Assembly: GCA_018136815.1 (NCBI GenBank)
Contig: CM030937.1
Span: 4,586,226-4,650,225 of the forward strand
Direction: 5' to 3'
From: Isochrysis galbana
Taxonomy: Eukaryota > Haptophyta > Isochrysidales > Isochrysidaceae
DNA: 64,000 nucleotides
Under the pieces are notes generated by a model. That model was not told where the DNA came from. It searched no databases and worked only from the letters and a program-made list of their open reading frames with translations. Made by a program: the position numbers and the translations under genes. Shown here one piece after another: positions 20,178-31,466 of this stretch. Position 1 is the first letter of the stretch; each line of letters starts with the position of its first letter.

Positions 20178-21717
20178 TGTCGCATTCGCGAATCGACGCT
20201 CGTTAGGCTTCTCTTCGTCGTTCGGCATTTATCGTTATAATTCTCTCGTTCTCGTTCTCGGTCAAAAGCTTCGCTTGGATGCATAGGATCTTGGGTTGTG
20301 GAGCGCCCTCTCTCTTTCTCTCGAAGAGAAGGGAAGTTTCCCCACCTTTCTCCCTCCTAGGCGCCTCGCGAATAGGTTTAATTCGCTATCTTCTCCGCGC
20401 TTCTCTATCTACTTCAGTGATTGCAATCAGGTTTAATTTGCAATCTCTTCACATCTTCCCCTTAGGCACACCGCATCTCTCTCGTCTTATTCGGTAAGTC
20501 TCTTGGAATCCTGTGCGGCAGGATTGCCCCTCGTTTCCGTTATGGTGCGATTCCCCTTCCAGACGGGATCGCCGACAGATCGCCTTCTGATCGTCGTCCG
20601 TCGTTGTCTGGCCGGAGTGTTTGGGTTTGATTTCAGTCGAGTTATGTGAGAAAGTCGTGGGGCGAGAGTCGGGGTGTTTTCCTGGGTGTCTCTGTCCGTC
20701 GTCCTGTCGTCAGTCGTCATCCGTCGTCGCTCTCGCTCTCGTCGCTCTCGCTCTCGTAACACTCATACCCTACAACCTCGCCTCGCCTCGCCAGCCCCTG
20801 CCACCACAGCCCTCCTCTCACTCACCCTCGCCTCTCGCCGCTCGCTCGATGTCGCTTTCGCCGCCGTCCTCGCCCTCGCTCAAGCCCGCCTGCCCGCCTT
20901 CCTCTGCTGACGGGCTTCAGCCCGTCAGCCCCTCTGAAGTCGTCTCCTCCGCCGCGCCTGCCGCCGGCATGCCTCCTTCCTCATTGCCCTCAGGCTCTAT
21001 GGGCCACTCCAATTCGTCAGGTGTAGAATCGTTCCCGGTGCGTCCCGCGCTGGACGTCTCAATCCGCCGTCGCTCTCGCTCTCGTCGCTCTCGCTCTCGT
21101 AACACTCATACCCTACAACCTCGCCTCGCCTCGCCAGCCCCTGCCACCACAGCCCTCCTCTCACTCACCCTCGCCTCTCGCCGCTCGCTCGATGTCGCTT
21201 TCGCCGCCGTCCTCGCCCTCGCTCAAGCCCGCCTGCCCGCCTTCCTCTGCTGACGGGCTTCAGCTTCAGCCCGTCAGCCCCTCTGAAGTCGTCTCCTCCG
21301 CCGCGCCTGCCGCCGGCATGCCTCCTTCCTCATTGCCCTCAGGCTCTATGGGCCACTCCAATTCGTCAGGTGTAGAATCGTTCCCGGTGCGTCCCGCGCT
21401 GGACGTCTCAATCCGCCGTCGCTCTCGCTCTCGTCGCTCTCGCTCTCGTAACACTCATACCCTACAACCTCGCCTCGCCTCGCCAGCCCCTGCCACCACA
21501 GCCCTCCTCTCACTCACCCTCGCCTCTCGCCGCTCGCTCGATGTCGCTTTCGCCGCCGTCCTCGCCCTCGCTCAAGCCCGCCTGCCCGCCTTCCTCTGCT
21601 GACGGGCTTCAGCTTCAGCCCGTCAGCCCCTCTGAAGTCGTCTCCTCCGCCACGCCTGCCGCCGGCATGCCTCCTTCCTCATTGCCCTCAGGCTCTATGG
21701 GCCACTCCAATTCGTCA
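20178..21717 (+). mobile_element. Solo LTR, 1,540 bp, 5-bp TSD
   Basis: The segment begins TGTCGCATTC and ends AATTCGTCA (TG...CA) and is flanked by ATGTC on both sides (20173-20177, 21718-21722). Removing it rejoins the hAT relic, which reads GCCCATGTCG in the intact equivalent at 22666-22680. A 5-bp TSD with TG/CA ends indicates an LTR left by recombination between the two LTRs of an element. The long plus-strand frames inside, rich in Ser-Arg or Ser-Pro, are not supported as genes because they depend on the tandem repeats. Confidence 0.85.
20726..21717 (+). repeat. Three tandem units of about 343-349 bp inside the solo LTR
   Basis: Units start at the (TCGCTC)n block at about 20726, 21069 and 21418. 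Units 2 and 3 carry a 6-bp CTTCAG duplication in the palindrome CTGACGGGCTTCAGCCCGTC. The third unit ends at the LTR terminus. The truncated LTR at 3736-4425 has a single unit, so the array expanded in this copy. Confidence 0.88.
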
Positions 21718-22194
21718 ATGTCGGGAACTTCGAATGATTGGCAGCCCACCACGCTAACACATCTGCTAACATCTGAGGCGAATGAATTGACATCCCTATG
21801 ATCGAAGAAAGTGCAAGTGCCCTGGCATGCAACCATGTAATCGGGTAGCTCTCATAGGAGGAGATGAGTGACGCCCGGGATGTGAGCAAAGCAAGGTATT
21901 TCAGCAAGTTGTCGCACCCACGCCGGATCTACTCGCTACTCGGTTACAAGATGCGAACGCTGGGTTCAATCAATGCGCGTAGAAGCCACGTGATGCGCTA
22001 CTACTCTTTGCACCAATAGGGATTGGGATTGGCACAATTATCTGTAAAACGATTCTCCAAATATTGGCCCTTCACCTTAGCCACCAGTTTCCTCCAATGA
22101 GGGAGGCAACACGCAACACACATCTATATAGCGTTTCTCGCCTCATTCTCATCGTCTACAACGAGTGTCGAACCGTCGGCATATGCATATGTAG

Positions 22195-22812
22195 GGGTAG
22201 GCCAAAATATCCAGGATTTCTCGCCCAAATATCCATTGAAAATATCCACCATATATCCGGAAAATCGGCCCAAATATCTCATGAAATATCCGGATATATC
22301 TCTCGCTTAATAGCGCTTAGACCCCTACCTACTGCGCCACACCGCATATGCTATCGCTATCGTATATATATACATAGTAGGAGATAGAAGGCTACGTCTT
22401 TGTAGTCTTTGCTCCTTCTTTCTCCTTTCTCCTTCATTCACACAATACTACTATGTATATAGGACATAGGACACACAATCACACAATACAATCACTTCGA
22501 CGCGCGGTCACGCTGGTTGCTATTGAATCGCAACATGATGGAGGCCTCAACCTGATCAGCCAAATATTGAGCACGATCAGCGCCAAAGACACACTGGAGC
22601 AATGAGAAGACACGTTCACACGATGCACTATTAGGGGAAAGAGAACATGCAATCCTTGCAGCGGCAGCCCATGTCGAGAACTTTGTATGATTGGCCGCCC
22701 ACCAGGCTAACGGGAGCTGTCGCGGCGGCGGGAGCTGTGGCGGCGGTGGGCCTGCTGCTATGTGCCATTGTAGCGATGAGGATAGCTCCGACTCCGGTGC
22801 GATGATCCGCAC
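22195..22812 (-). mobile_element. hAT transposon relic 2
   Basis: The minus-strand frame 22492-22812 reads LAWWAANHTKFSTW, SLSPNSASCERVFSLLQCVF and ADQVEASIMLRFN: the hAT C-terminal dimerisation domain with its conserved CERVFS block. Downstream on the minus strand, 22195-22320 has an array of CCAAATATC/GATATTTGG motifs. The N-terminal and catalytic parts are absent. Confidence 0.8.
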
Positions 22813-22831
22813 TCAGGAAGTGGAAATCGCG

Positions 22832-23344
22832 CTACGCCGGGGAGAGCATGCCGAGAATGATCGGGCAAAGCGGGCGAGGACGCGTGCGGCTCGGCTGGCT
22901 GCGCGTGAGGAGCGACGCGGCAGCCGCGAGCAAGGATCGGAGAAGCGCCGCCGGCGCTCCGCACGCTCCTAGTGCCCCAGCGCGTTCGCTTTCGTGGTGG
23001 TGTGCGTGTGCGGCGGCTCCGGCGCAGCGGGAACGTAGAACGTAGCTAGCTAGCATGGCGGCGGTAGTAAGTCGGTTGTAGGTGGTTGTGTCGGCCTGGG
23101 CTTGCTGTGGTTGATTGAAGTCTTGCAGCTGGTGCCTTTCTAGTACCCAGATTAGCGAATGGACGGTGTTTCCCACTTCTTGACATTGTGACGAACACGC
23201 GATGACTATAGGCTCATAGGCAGAGGGCCGTTCGATCGAGCCGGCAGCTGACGCGGTCGTAGAAGGATCGTTGTTTGTTGCTTGCGGGAAGATGTCTGAG
23301 AGGTCATAGTAGAAGTAGAAGTCGGGTCTGACAGTGTCTGCCAT
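22832..23344 (-). CDS. Unrecognised 170-codon open frame
   Basis: It opens with ATG (MADTVRPDFYFYYDLSDIFP). The first 100 or so residues have mixed composition that could be real protein, with an Ala-rich, low-complexity C-terminus. I do not recognise a domain. It lies directly upstream of the hAT relic on the same strand, so it may be part of that element, an unrelated gene fragment, or chance. Confidence 0.25.
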   Translation of the reverse strand: MADTVRPDFYFYYDLSDIFPQATNNDPSTTASAAGSIERPSAYEPIVIACSSQCQEVGNTVHSLIWVLERHQLQDFNQPQQAQADTTTYNRLTTAAMLASYVLRSRCAGAAAHAHHHESERAGALGACGAPAALLRSLLAAAASLLTRSQPSRTRPRPLCPIILGMLSPA

Positions 23345-23766
23345 CGGGCGCTACGAGCGATGAGGTAGACTGAAGGTCAGAAGATTGCGACGCGTGGCGT
23401 CAGAGGGTAGAGACGAGGCTAGCTAGCGAGCTAGTGGAAGAGAGAGAGAATGAGAATGAGAGCTTCTTAGGTCCGAGGTAGACACGGGAGACTACAGCAC
23501 ATGGACTCAAAAAGTCTGAGGGCACCCAGTAGTATTGCTACTTGTTTTGTAGAGTGGGCACGATATTCTTTCCCTCCCTCATTCTGTGGATACGAGCGCC
23601 CCTCCCCCCCCCCCCCCCCCCCCCCCCCTCCCAAGCCCACTCGTGCGGCTGGCTCGCTCGGCTTCCATCTCTCCTGGCTGGGCGAAAGGGAACCAGCCTC
23701 ATCCTCTCCCTCCTTGGGCTCGCTCTCGATACTCTCTCGGGTGGACAGACCGACGTGTGACAGCCC
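23345..23766 (+). promoter_or_regulatory. Upstream region of the oxidoreductase gene with a long C-run
   Basis: A nearly pure C tract of about 31 bases occupies 23598-23630. The rest has no recognised promoter motif. Long homopolymers like this one slip easily, so its length may vary between individuals or be a sequencing artefact. Confidence 0.4.
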
Positions 23767-25303
23767 ATGTCGACCCGGCTCGATCTTGTTGTCTATGGCG
23801 CGACCGGTTTCACGGGCCAGCTGGTATGCCAGTACCTGCGGCGGCATGCGCCTTCAGGACTCCGTTGGGCCATCGCTGGGCGCGATGCGGCCAAGCTCGA
23901 CCGCGTGGCGACGGCGTGCGATTCAGCGAGCGGCGTAAACAATGGAATTGGTACACCGCCTACGGAGGTGATCAGCGGCTGCTCGAGCGACGGCAGCGCT
24001 GCCTCGCGAATCTGCGGTGATCTTCGGCCACGAGTCGTCCTTTCCACTGCTGGCCCGTTTGTGCACCACTCAGATGCACTGGTGGGCGCATGTGCTCGCT
24101 CTGGGGTATCGTATGTCGACATCAATGGGGAGATTCCCTGGGTCGCGCGAGTCATCGAAAGGGATGATCAAGTGGCGCGAAGATCAGGAGCTCTCATTGT
24201 GCCCAATTGTGGGTTTGATTCCGTACCATCAGATCTTGGTTGCCTACGAGCGACGCAAAACCTCGCAAAGAAAACGGGGTCGCCCTGTGTCTCCCTGCAG
24301 ACCGTCATGCATATGGTTGGTGTCATGTCTGGTGGCACGATCGAGACGGGCCTCGAGATGGAACGGCTCTTTCCTGGAGAGCTCCGTGATCCGTTCCGCT
24401 TAGGCGGTGCCTCGCAATTGTCGCGCGGCCCAAATGATTTGGTCGATCAGGATCCGACCGAGCCGCGGTATGACGCGACGTTGAGAAGGCGCGCTGCTCA
24501 CCCGGGGTATTGGGCGGGGTCTACGAGCTAGAACATTTATTCTAGGGAAGAAGGGAGAGAGATAGGCTTGACAACAGGAGGCAGCCACACTGCAAGCTTT
24601 CCTCAATGTCCCTTGGCTTCTAGCAATTTGGGAAAGTTGAGGGTAGGTATCACCAGCCCCGCTAGTGCCAATACAAACGAGGCTCGTGCTTGTTCACAGG
24701 TGGGTGGCCCCGTTTGGTATGGCACGTATCAATTCTCGGGTCGTTCGCCGATCTGCCTGCGAGCTCAATGCATACGCCAACATCGATCCTACTAAGCTGC
24801 GGTACCGTGAGGAACAGCTAGCTCCAACAGGTGCTGCTGCAGCGGCCAAAATGGCGAAAAATGCTGCAATTCCCCCTGAAAAACTTAGGCAGCTGCGGGA
24901 CGCCGGGCGATTGCCAAAGCCAGGGGACGGACCTTCCAAGGAGCGACGCCAGGCTTCAAGCTTCACCGCGTTGTGTGTTGCACAAGCTGCAAACGGTACT
25001 CGCGGCGTGTGTGCTATCTCTGGAGGCGACCCAGGATACGACGAGACTGCAAAGATGGTCGCCGAGGCAGCTCTGACAATTGCACTCACAGATCGCGCAT
25101 CCTTGCCTGCAGCAGAGCGTGGCGGCGGAGGTGTCTTGACGTCAGCAGCGGCACTGGGCGAGCGGTATGCAGCACGGCTTGTGGCTGCTGGCCTATGCTT
25201 TGAGGATGATGTGGACCTAAGCGGAGCACTACCTGGTTCACCTGATGCGGATGCAGAAGCCGAGGCGCTCAAGGCGGAAATGGCATCCAAGGACGCTTGG
25301 TGA
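23767..25303 (+). CDS. Saccharopine dehydrogenase-like oxidoreductase (SCCPDH / trans-acting enoyl reductase family)
   Basis: Exons 23767-24506 and 24700-25303 are joined across a 193-bp GT-AG intron; splicing gives HPGWVAPFGMARINSRVVRRS, a strong family signature. The product is 447 residues. Residues 4-20 (LDLVVYGATGFTGQLV) form a Rossmann NAD(P)-binding loop GxTGxTG, and YVDINGEIPW, PNCGFDSVPSDLG and GGTIETGLEM are typical of this family, which includes human SCCPDH and mycobacterial enoyl reductases of glycolipid synthesis. The substrate cannot be predicted; lipid-linked reduction is a possibility. It is not the lysine-pathway enzyme itself. The gene stands alone with repeats on both sides. 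Confidence 0.88.
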
Positions 25304-27235
25304 GACGACGGGGTGCCCGCATACTGATTCATCTACGCCCGATGCCCAATGCGTGAGTATTCCTCCGCTTTCGGACGAATACTCACCTTGTCGGAGAAAG
25401 CATCGGATCGTAGACTTGCCATGTTACTATCATCCGCGCGCAATGTCGCTGCATCAGACCGCTAGTCAAGAGCGTCGCATAATACGGCTGGAGTTGTTCT
25501 GAGGGCGTGCCATGCAAATTCTAGCTTTTGCTGAAGAACAAGACGTTCGCCCCTACTATCGCCGTGGAGCATATGCCATAAGACAAATTGACACCAAGCA
25601 TCGGGGCGACCAAAGCAAGAGCTATCTTTACGCATGTGCAATGTGCTGTGAGAGCGTTGTCACTTTTTAGGTGCGAAGATGGTCATTGGTGGACAGCGGT
25701 TGATCTTTGATCGTCGCAGTCAGAAGGTACACGCTCATTGTTGGCTATTGCCCAGCCAACATGACCAAGCCTGCAACCTAGTGCAACACACTACAATTTG
25801 CGTAGGCGTTTCAAGCAAATTTAGCACCCCAAATACAAATAGTAGGAGGATGTGGTGAGCTATGGAATAGTTGTGGTGGGTCTGTGTGGGGTTGTGGTTG
25901 TGGGTCTGTAACATGGGATTTATGAAGCGCAGGGCGAGAGGAACGGGACGAACGACCGGAGGCAGCACGAAAAGGAGAAGGGAGCGCCACGGGACGGCAC
26001 AGGCGATCCATGGCCAGGCATCCGACGAGCGAGGGTAGACGGGGAGACAGAAGGGTGGCGCAAGCGGGGCGTCCTAGCGATGTCGCGGGAAGCAGAAGAA
26101 GACGAGGAATATGAACACGGGGCGACGGGAATCCACTCGGAAACTATGGGAACAAGGGGAAAACTAATGGAGCACGGGAACGGGAAGGGGGCGGGCGCTG
26201 GATGAGCGGAGGGGAACCGGCGAACGCGGGAGACTCTCCGACCCTCTCTGGCCAAGGGAACAAGGAAACGCCGCGAAGACGTGAGAGAATGGAAGGAAGG
26301 GACCTCGGTTGCGAGTCGTACGCGCGGGAACTCGGGGCGGGAGGAGAGGGGGGGAGCGGGGCCTAGTTGCTCCATCAGCCTAATATTAGGTCCTGATATC
26401 ATGATATAAGGTCCACCACCCCTGATACCTGATATTAGGTCATCCATTTATAAGTATAACTTTCAAAGGAAAAAGAATAGTTCGCGCACTATCCGGCTAG
26501 AGTCGGGAGATTGTTGTATTCCTGCACAGAGATCGCCTAGTCACGACGACGACATCACATATAGGCGGCACCCAGGACAAGGACAAGGAGAAGGAGGTAG
26601 GTAGAGTGAGGAAAGCTCCCGGGCCCCCCTTTCATAATCACCACCCTAGAAATACTAGCAGCCCAGACGCCCAGACACGCAGTGCAGGAAGGAGGTCTCT
26701 GTACTAAAACTAAATAACACCACACACCATTAGCCATTAGATCTCATTACTATTATTACACTACCATATTATAACATTAGTAACCTGATATGAGGACCTG
26801 ATATTAGGTCCTGATATGAGGTGTAAGGTCGCCGAGACCTGACGACCTGACACCTGACGGAGCAACTGGGGAGCGGGGTGTGGGGGAGACACGCTCTAAA
26901 GATAGAACGCGCTGCGGGAGAGGGGAGGGAGGCAGCGCGCGGGAAAGTAGGCATGCTCTAAGGGTAGAGCGTGCGGCGTGGTGCGGCTCCCTTTATCTAC
27001 GACACCCCCCCCACTGCGAGAATCGGCAACGGGGCGAGCGGCGAGTAGTGTGAGAGACGCGGGAAAGGGAGATGCGCGGCGGGGCTTAGACCTCATGATC
27101 GAAATCGATGTATTTCCCATAAGCGCTGTATATGTCAGTCCCTTTTTCGACTGTATCAAAGTGAGTAAGATATGGCAGCAATTGTGACAAATCATACGTT
27201 AAATTGTGAACGTGAACGCGAGCTTTGAGAGTCGC
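25304..27235. other. Gene-free interval with CCTGATAT repeat clusters
   Basis: Two clusters of CCTGATAT/ATATTAGGTC inverted repeats lie at 26380-26455 and 26780-26870, each next to an AGCAACT...GAGCGGGG block in opposite orientation (26345-26375 and 26860-26885). They may be the inverted ends of a non-autonomous element of about 540 bp. No coding region is recognised. Confidence 0.45.
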
Positions 27236-28010
27236 TTTATCCTCGAAGCGTGAGCGCCCCAGCGTTGGTTGCGTAGCGGACGCACGCTTCGAACTTGCGC
27301 TTCGGGAGCCACTTTGTTAGGAAGTCGGCGGCCATGTGCTCGGTGCTGACGTGGCGAAGGGCCACTTCGTGGGCCGCCACCCTCTGAAGGAGGGTGTGGT
27401 AGCGACGCATAAAGTGGCGGGCGCGGCTCGGGGCTCGGGGGTGCTGAGTCGGCTAGCGCGCCGTAGGTGACTCCAAATTCGTGCTGGACTCCCGAGAGCA
27501 CCGTTTGAAGTTTGTCGCCGTAGGCGGCCTTGAATTGGTCGTGTGCGTCGTCACCGACGTAGAAGATCCAAGGGCCCTTTCGGCCTTTATCCATTCCGTC
27601 TGGAGTGGCATCTAGGCCTTCTAGCCTAGAGAGCAGGAATTTCATGAATGTGGCTACATCTTCGCTTTTGATATCCTTCTTGTCCTCAGCTAGCTGGGCT
27701 AGCTGAATGAAGAAGGGGGTGTCTTCGGGTTCTTCTTCCTCATCTGGTGGAGGGGAAGCAAATGAGGTGGTGTTGTTTGGAGTCGGTTTTGGGTCCGACT
27801 GGGGGTCGGCCCGCAATAAAAAATTTTTCCAACTGGGAAGGTGCTGGTCCGAAGTTTTTTCTTCAGTGAAGGTGCAGGTGAAGGTGAGAGTGCAGGAACT
27901 GCAGGTGCAGGTGAAGACACGGTGAACGGGGCGCGCTGGGCGGCCAGTAGCCCGCCAAGGTGGCTGTTGATCGTGCTCGCGTGGGATTGCAAGTTGAGAG
28001 CCAAAATTGA
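27236..28010 (-). mobile_element. Internally deleted Copia (Ty1-like) retrotransposon relic
   Basis: On the minus strand 27236-27430 translates in a frame giving ARHFMRRYHTLLQRVAAHEV then HVSTEHMAADFLTKWLPKRK and a stop, the C-terminal end of Copia RNase H. Directly upstream (27440-28010), a Pro/Glu-rich frame with a frameshift near 27830 looks like a gag-type region (LQSHASTINSHLGGLL). Protease, integrase and most of the reverse transcriptase are missing, so the element was deleted from gag to the end of pol. Confidence 0.7.
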
Positions 28011-28286
28011 TCAAGTGGTGGGGCACACCACCCATGTTATCGGAAAAAATAAGCAGGCACCTGCACTGCACGCACACTCCTTCACTCCAACTGCGGCATC
28101 GACGCCACATACAGCTGCGGAGCCCGCGCGCGCACATCAAATCCCGCGCGCACACACCCGTTCTATTCAATACAAGATCCTTAAGCTGATTCATTCACTT
28201 ATGCGGACATGGGAAGCGCAGCAGCGGAAGTGCAGCAGCAACACAACAGCGGGGGGAGCGGGCGAGGGAGCACAGGTAGGGGTATA

Positions 28287-30987
28287 AAAAAAAACCTTTT
28301 AATATTCTCGCCACGCGCGCGGCTACGGGGTTGTCTATTGTAGCCACGCCCAGATCCCTTCCTCTCCTCTCACTCCCCGCCTTGCGGCAACTCCCCTCGT
28401 GCTCTACTTAGGGGCCCGGGTCGTGGGTGGGGCTGGGTCGGGCGGGGTGCATCGGCCCTCAGTGGTCTGTTCTCGCCTTCCTCCTGTGCCTCTGGGTGGC
28501 CGGTTTCTTGCTGCTGTGGTGTAGGTGTTGCGCCGTTGCTGGGGTGCCTCATGCTCGTGAGTTGTTCTTCTTCGTGGGTGGTTCTTTCAGGAATGGGGGG
28601 GGAGGGGAGGGTGTGCCTCGACCTCAGGCGAGCCTTTCGGCGAGGCCGATCGCTTCCGCCACCAGGCCGAGGTCGTCGCTCATTCTTAGTTTACCTTTGT
28701 TGTCTTCTGTAAATATCGGGGCGCTGAGCTCCGCTGGCTTTTTTATTTTAGGTTTTCTACCCTGGGCCGCCGTGCGAGTGCGCATCGGGCGACAGGTTTT
28801 CGACGGAGTAAGGCCCCTCACCAGGGTGGTGAATCTTATGAGCGTGGATTCTAAAACCGGTATGTAGTGATATTCATATGATTCGAACTCTATTCTGTAG
28901 AAGTCTCTTAGTATATATCTCCAGGCTATGATGTAAAGGGTTTTCAGGCTGTCGGGGGTGGTCGCGTCTGGGTATGCGAATAGCCTATCCTTTGTTTTCT
29001 GCCCGTGTGACCTATTCGTTTTCGGAGTGTAGTTAGCGATCGCATCTATGGTGTCGAAGATTTTTCTTGTCGCGGGGCACCACGCTAGGTGGCATGAGTC
29101 CTCTTGATGTTGGTTGCACATTCTGCACTTGTTGGTTATGCTTGTCGCGAATCTGTTTTTGGTACCTATCCTCCTGTGGGTGATGTGTTTGAAGTGCGGG
29201 TGTTTGTCCGTGTGTCTTAACAGCGGCAGGGTGTACAGCCTGGCTATGTGTTTCCAGTTGTCTTTCGAGATGTCTAGGCGCTTCTCCCAAGCTATTTTGG
29301 CCGTTTGCGGGTTGTTTAGTCTTGTCGCCTTGAGCGCGGCTTTCGTTATGTCGGAAACCGTGATCGCGTCAAGTGCGATTTTTCCTTTTTGTATGGCGTA
29401 CTCGTCGGCCAGCGGATATTCCATGTATTTTGGCCCTTTGTATCCGTTCTCCCATCGGGCCGGGGGGTGGTATCGTTGTGTTTCCTCGGCGTTCACTACG
29501 CCACCGGTGTCGGAGACCTCCCCGAGATAGTCGGTGTCTGTGTGGATCCATATGTTATTAAGTTTTTTGATGTATTTATTGTCCTCTGAGGCTCTCATCT
29601 CTTCACGTTTTGTTTCCCCCGGCTCTTGGCTGGAGTCTTTGCCCTCCTGGCAGGTCCTCTCACCGGGGTCGGGTAGTGGGCGTTCCGATGACTTGCCTAG
29701 TATTTGTCGCGCGTGGTCAACCACGGCGTCCCATGAGTCTAGGAACTCTGTTTTACGGATCGCGCGGCCCTCGTGTACGAAGATCTCTGGGAGGTGTTCG
29801 ACATATGCCGAGCACTCTTCTCTACTATAGGGCGTCGTGAAGGCATCGTCCTTGAACACGTTGTGGATCACGGTCGTGTCCAAGGTCTCCCACATTCGCG
29901 CCCATGCGGCGCGAATCGTGGGGGGGGAGAGGTGTGGGTTGTGCCATATGGGTTGCGAGAGTGCGCCCTCGCGCGTGAGCCACGAGGGTTGGATGTTTAG
30001 GTCTCGGAAGTTTACCAGGGCCTCTTTCGAGAAGGTCGGGAGTGCCGGGTTGCCTCTGAGGCTTCCCGTAAGTGTTTTTATTGGTATCGTGGAGAGGACA
30101 GCGCCCCTCCCCAGCCCGGTGCGACAGAACCATGCGTCCAGCGCATTCTTCCAGATCGCTTTGCGTGCGTTTAAGTAGTTTAGGATCCATTTGGTTTGAA
30201 GGGCTTTGACATGAGTCGGCCAGTGTAGGAGCCCTAGCCCCAATGTCCTGGTCGCGCTTTTTGCATGGTGTGTGGCGTAGTGTGGGTGCGCGATCCATTT
30301 GCTCTGCTTTTGGGTGTATGGGCTCGTCCAGAGGACCGCATCCGCGGCCCTCTGTATCCGCGTGTGGAACCATTTAGGGGCGGCCAGAGTCTGTAGCCAG
30401 TATCTCGGTGTTCCGTAAATAATGAAGTTTACTATGGCGGCTCTCCCAAATATTGTCATGTGTCCGGTGGCCGGCGCTAGTTTGCTAACTTTCTCGTCGA
30501 TCTTGTCTGCTAGCTTCACCCAGAAGGGTTTGAGCGCCTCCGGCGCTCCTAGTGGCACGCCCAATATCGTTAAATATTCGCTGTTTGTTATCCAGTTGTA
30601 TTTTCGCATGTCCCACGGGGGTTTGCGGGTCCTTTGCCCTCCCATTCGGAGTCCTTGGAACTTGCTTTCGTTCGTTTTTCCCCCCGTGGCTTTTTCATGT
30701 AGTTGTACCCAGTATAGGGATTTTTTCATGCTTTTATAGTCCCTGGCTATTAGCGCTGTGTCGTCTGCGAACTGGCTAATCTTCAGATTGTACCCATTGA
30801 GGTCTATTCCCGCTATGTCTTCGTCCCTGTTTATGGCCCGGGTGAGTGCCTCCGTCGTGAGTAGGAAGGTAAGCGGGGATAACGGGCATCCTTGCGGCAT
30901 GCCGCTTCTCACAGTAAAGGGATAGCTTCTTCCCCCGTTGGTTTTGATCGTCCTTACAGGTCGGGCGTTCTCGCTGGTGAGCGCTTT
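28287..30987 (-). mobile_element. LINE, longest copy in the window, 17-bp TSD
   Basis: GCACAGGTAGGGGTATA occurs at 28270-28286 and 30988-31004. The sense (minus) strand starts in the reverse transcriptase and ends GGCGAGAATATTAAAAGG plus nine T next to the left TSD. The element is 2,701 bp and 5'-truncated, so no endonuclease domain is present. Its 3' end defines the tail-B type also seen at 15895-15990, 45680-45760 and on a retroposon at 59215-60002. Confidence 0.85.
28624..30987 (-). pseudogene. Reverse transcriptase plus Cys/His knuckle ORF of a LINE, 5'-truncated
   Basis: The minus-strand frame is uninterrupted for about 787 codons within the element. It shows the RT motifs GMPQGCPLSPLTF, ISQFADDTALIA (catalytic FADD) and LTILGVPLG, then the zf-RVT knuckle HFKHITHRRIGTKNRF...CRMCNQHQEDSCHLAWC and AWRYILRDFYRIEF. 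The frame is open upstream to 31296, but those residues lie outside the TSD-defined element and are host sequence read by chance. Because the catalytic core is intact, the insertion is probably young; without 5' parts it cannot move by itself. Confidence 0.88.
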
Positions 30988-31004
30988 GCACAGGTAGGGG
31001 TATA

Positions 31005-31466
31005 GGCGGTGGCATCGGGAGCGCGGGGGAGTGTGCGTCATTAGTAGCGTAGCGGGCACCTTCAAGAATGTTTTTTTATAACGATGGTTGATCCCCCCAA
31101 CACATCCAAGACCGCCCATGCCCATGTCCCATATACATGTAGCATATAGCGCACGAAGGAGGGGTAAAACCGCAAGGCAAGATGTAGCGAAGGGATGGCG
31201 AGAAAGGGCGTGGCTGCGAGGTAGAACGCAGGGCTGCGTGTGGTGTGCAAGAATATTAAGATGTATTTTTGTCCCGCCCCCCACGAAAAAGTACAAAGCG
31301 AGGCAGTCATTCGGTTGTTGCGGTCTCGGCAGTAAAGAGTTAAAATAAACTCGTTTCTTGCTGAGTGCCTCTCAGAGCTAAGGAATGGCTGCGGCGCGTG
31401 TTCTCTTTAGTGAGGGTGCGATCTGCACAACAACCATCGAGCTCTCCTCCAGTGGCCGCACGGCCT
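31005..31466. other. Spacer with a plus-strand LINE tail
   Basis: At 31040-31072 AGCGGGCACCTTCAAGAATG plus seven T matches the plus-strand tail at 8506-8537. The rest, to the Psb28 stop codon, has no recognised gene and presumably includes the Psb28 3' untranslated region. Confidence 0.5.

Larger units (their letters stand above)
19590..22050 (-). mobile_element. hAT transposon relic 1, split by a solo LTR
   Basis: The relic comprises 19590-20177 and, beyond the LTR, 21718-22050. Minus-strand fragments read AWWAANHSKFPTL (about 21730-21770) and, across the LTR, TWAIAARIAFSLSPYSASCE with VFSLLQCVFG (20080-20175), the C-terminal dimerisation segment of hAT transposases. At 19600-19740 many CCAAATAT/ATATCC motifs form a subterminal array also seen in relic 2. 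All frames are broken. Confidence 0.75.

Noticed and set aside
20621-21801. Ser/Pro and Ser-Arg-rich plus-strand frames of up to 210 codons as genes
   Set aside because: They arise from the tandem repeats inside the solo LTR; the same words repeat in other frames and on the opposite strand.
30988-31296. N-terminal 103 residues of the reverse transcriptase frame as part of the LINE protein
   Set aside because: The TSD places the element end at 30987; upstream in-frame codons belong to host sequence and contain an unrelated plus-strand LINE tail.
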